Source: Porphyromonadaceae bacterium UBA7141 (GTDB lineage Bacteria; Bacteroidota; Bacteroidia; Bacteroidales; Muribaculaceae). Taken from it: a stretch of DNA of 21,093 nucleotides. The notes under the pieces are model-generated. The model did no database searches. It saw only the letters and a program-made list of their open reading frames with translations, and was not told where the DNA came from. The position numbers were made by a program, and so were the translations under genes. Positions 20,815 to 21,093 of this stretch are shown piece by piece. Within the stretch, counting starts at the first letter, position 1, and each line of letters opens with the position of its first letter. The stretch spans positions 1-21,093 of the forward strand of contig DKWX01000030.1 of NCBI GenBank assembly GCA_002491945.1. The letters are read 5' to 3'.

Positions 20815-20848
20815 AAGCCCCATGACTCCCCCCCGGGTCATGGGGCTT
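20815..20848 (+). terminator. Terminator after tRNA-Leu
   Basis: A perfect 12-bp stem, AAGCCCCATGAC (20815-20826) with GTCATGGGGCTT (20837-20848), a C-rich 10-base loop, and CTTTTAT after it. Confidence 0.9.
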
Positions 20849-20888
20849 GACTTTTATACCCCAAAAATCAAAAATAACTGTTAAAGCA

Positions 20889-20920
20889 TTTGTCAAAACC
20901 AAAACAATTTACTAATTTCG
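20889..20920 (+). promoter_or_regulatory. Promoter near the right edge of the window
   Basis: TTTG (20889-20892), a 20-base spacer and TAATTTCG (20913-20920), one mismatch in the -7 box. The transcript would run into 20927-21093, which is GC-rich to about 21020 and shows no reading frame longer than about nine codons, so it is either a long leader or a non-coding RNA cut by the window edge. Confidence 0.5.
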
Positions 20921-21093
20921 CTACGCAGACCGCATTGCAGAAGCCCGGTCACGGGTGACGCGGGCGGGATGCATGGAGCAGCCACGACCTCCGACTAACC
21001 GGAAGCCGCAACGCACTCCATTACATTTCGGAAGCGTTTACTCAACGCTGATTCTTGATCAACTGAAACCTGGAAAATTTCAACATACCGTCA

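Noticed and set aside
20930..21010. Possible SRP (4.5S) RNA, from the GGAGCAGCCACG stretch
   Set aside because: The AGCAGCC half of the symmetric loop is present, but the matching GGAAG half and the flanking stem do not line up, so it is left as an unassigned region.

Overview
The window looks like a chromosomal segment of a Bacteroidales bacterium, probably of the Muribaculaceae. This rests on promoters with the Bacteroidetes pattern (TTTG, a 20-base spacer, TAnnTTTG), AT-rich start regions that mostly lack a Shine-Dalgarno sequence, a PorE-type protein of the type IX secretion system (T9SS), lipoproteins with the Bacteroidetes surface-export signal, and family matches (DUF2461, PepSY-like, BspA-like LRR, Abi_2). 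Coding sequence is of moderate GC and the intergenic regions are AT-rich. The genus call is inference.

Layout. 302-5122 (+) is a tight three-gene unit: a topoisomerase IV/gyrase A-type subunit, a beta-rich exported protein (8-base overlap) and a surface lipoprotein peptidase of family S41. A separate promoter then drives a secreted protein with a T9SS-like tail (5444-6442). A bidirectional terminator separates it from porE (6658-8643, -), which diverges from a DUF2461 gene (8717-9403, +). 9404-11491 holds a PadR regulator with a dyad-rich promoter, and a BspA-like LRR surface lipoprotein ending at a perfect 13-bp terminator. 11608-12960 (-) holds a PepSY-like periplasmic protein followed by an Abi_2/HEPN protein. 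13485-18039 (+) holds a PIF1-like helicase with a C-terminal HRDC domain, then a large subtilisin-like protease. The last 3 kb holds tRNA-Gly(CCC), an N-acetylmuramoyl-L-alanine amidase, an LEA-like 11-mer-repeat protein, a 77-residue small protein and tRNA-Leu(UAG), plus several strong terminators.

The most interesting signal is a leader element present three times, each copy in the sense direction just upstream of an otherwise unrelated gene: PadR (9679-9775), PepSY-like (13026-13222, minus strand) and the S8 protease (15653-15780). The copies share a 5' block (GTTTAAACTTTTT-CAATGGCAAG), a middle block (TTAATGgAGAt-CATTGAA) and a 3' block (AAAAG-CGaCTTC). The 3' block can pair either with the 5' end of the element or with a local upstream arm, so each copy has a two-state, riboswitch- or attenuator-like geometry. 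The copies also carry very short reading frames; one follows a good Shine-Dalgarno sequence and contains a run of ten G. I cannot tell from this window whether it is a regulatory leader RNA, a leader-peptide attenuator or a small mobile repeat.

Secretion links several genes: PorE is a T9SS envelope component, and the S8 protease and the 5444-6442 protein have C-termini resembling T9SS sorting domains. The S41 and LRR lipoproteins carry acidic residues right after the lipidated Cys, the signature of surface export, whereas PorE does not and should face the periplasm.
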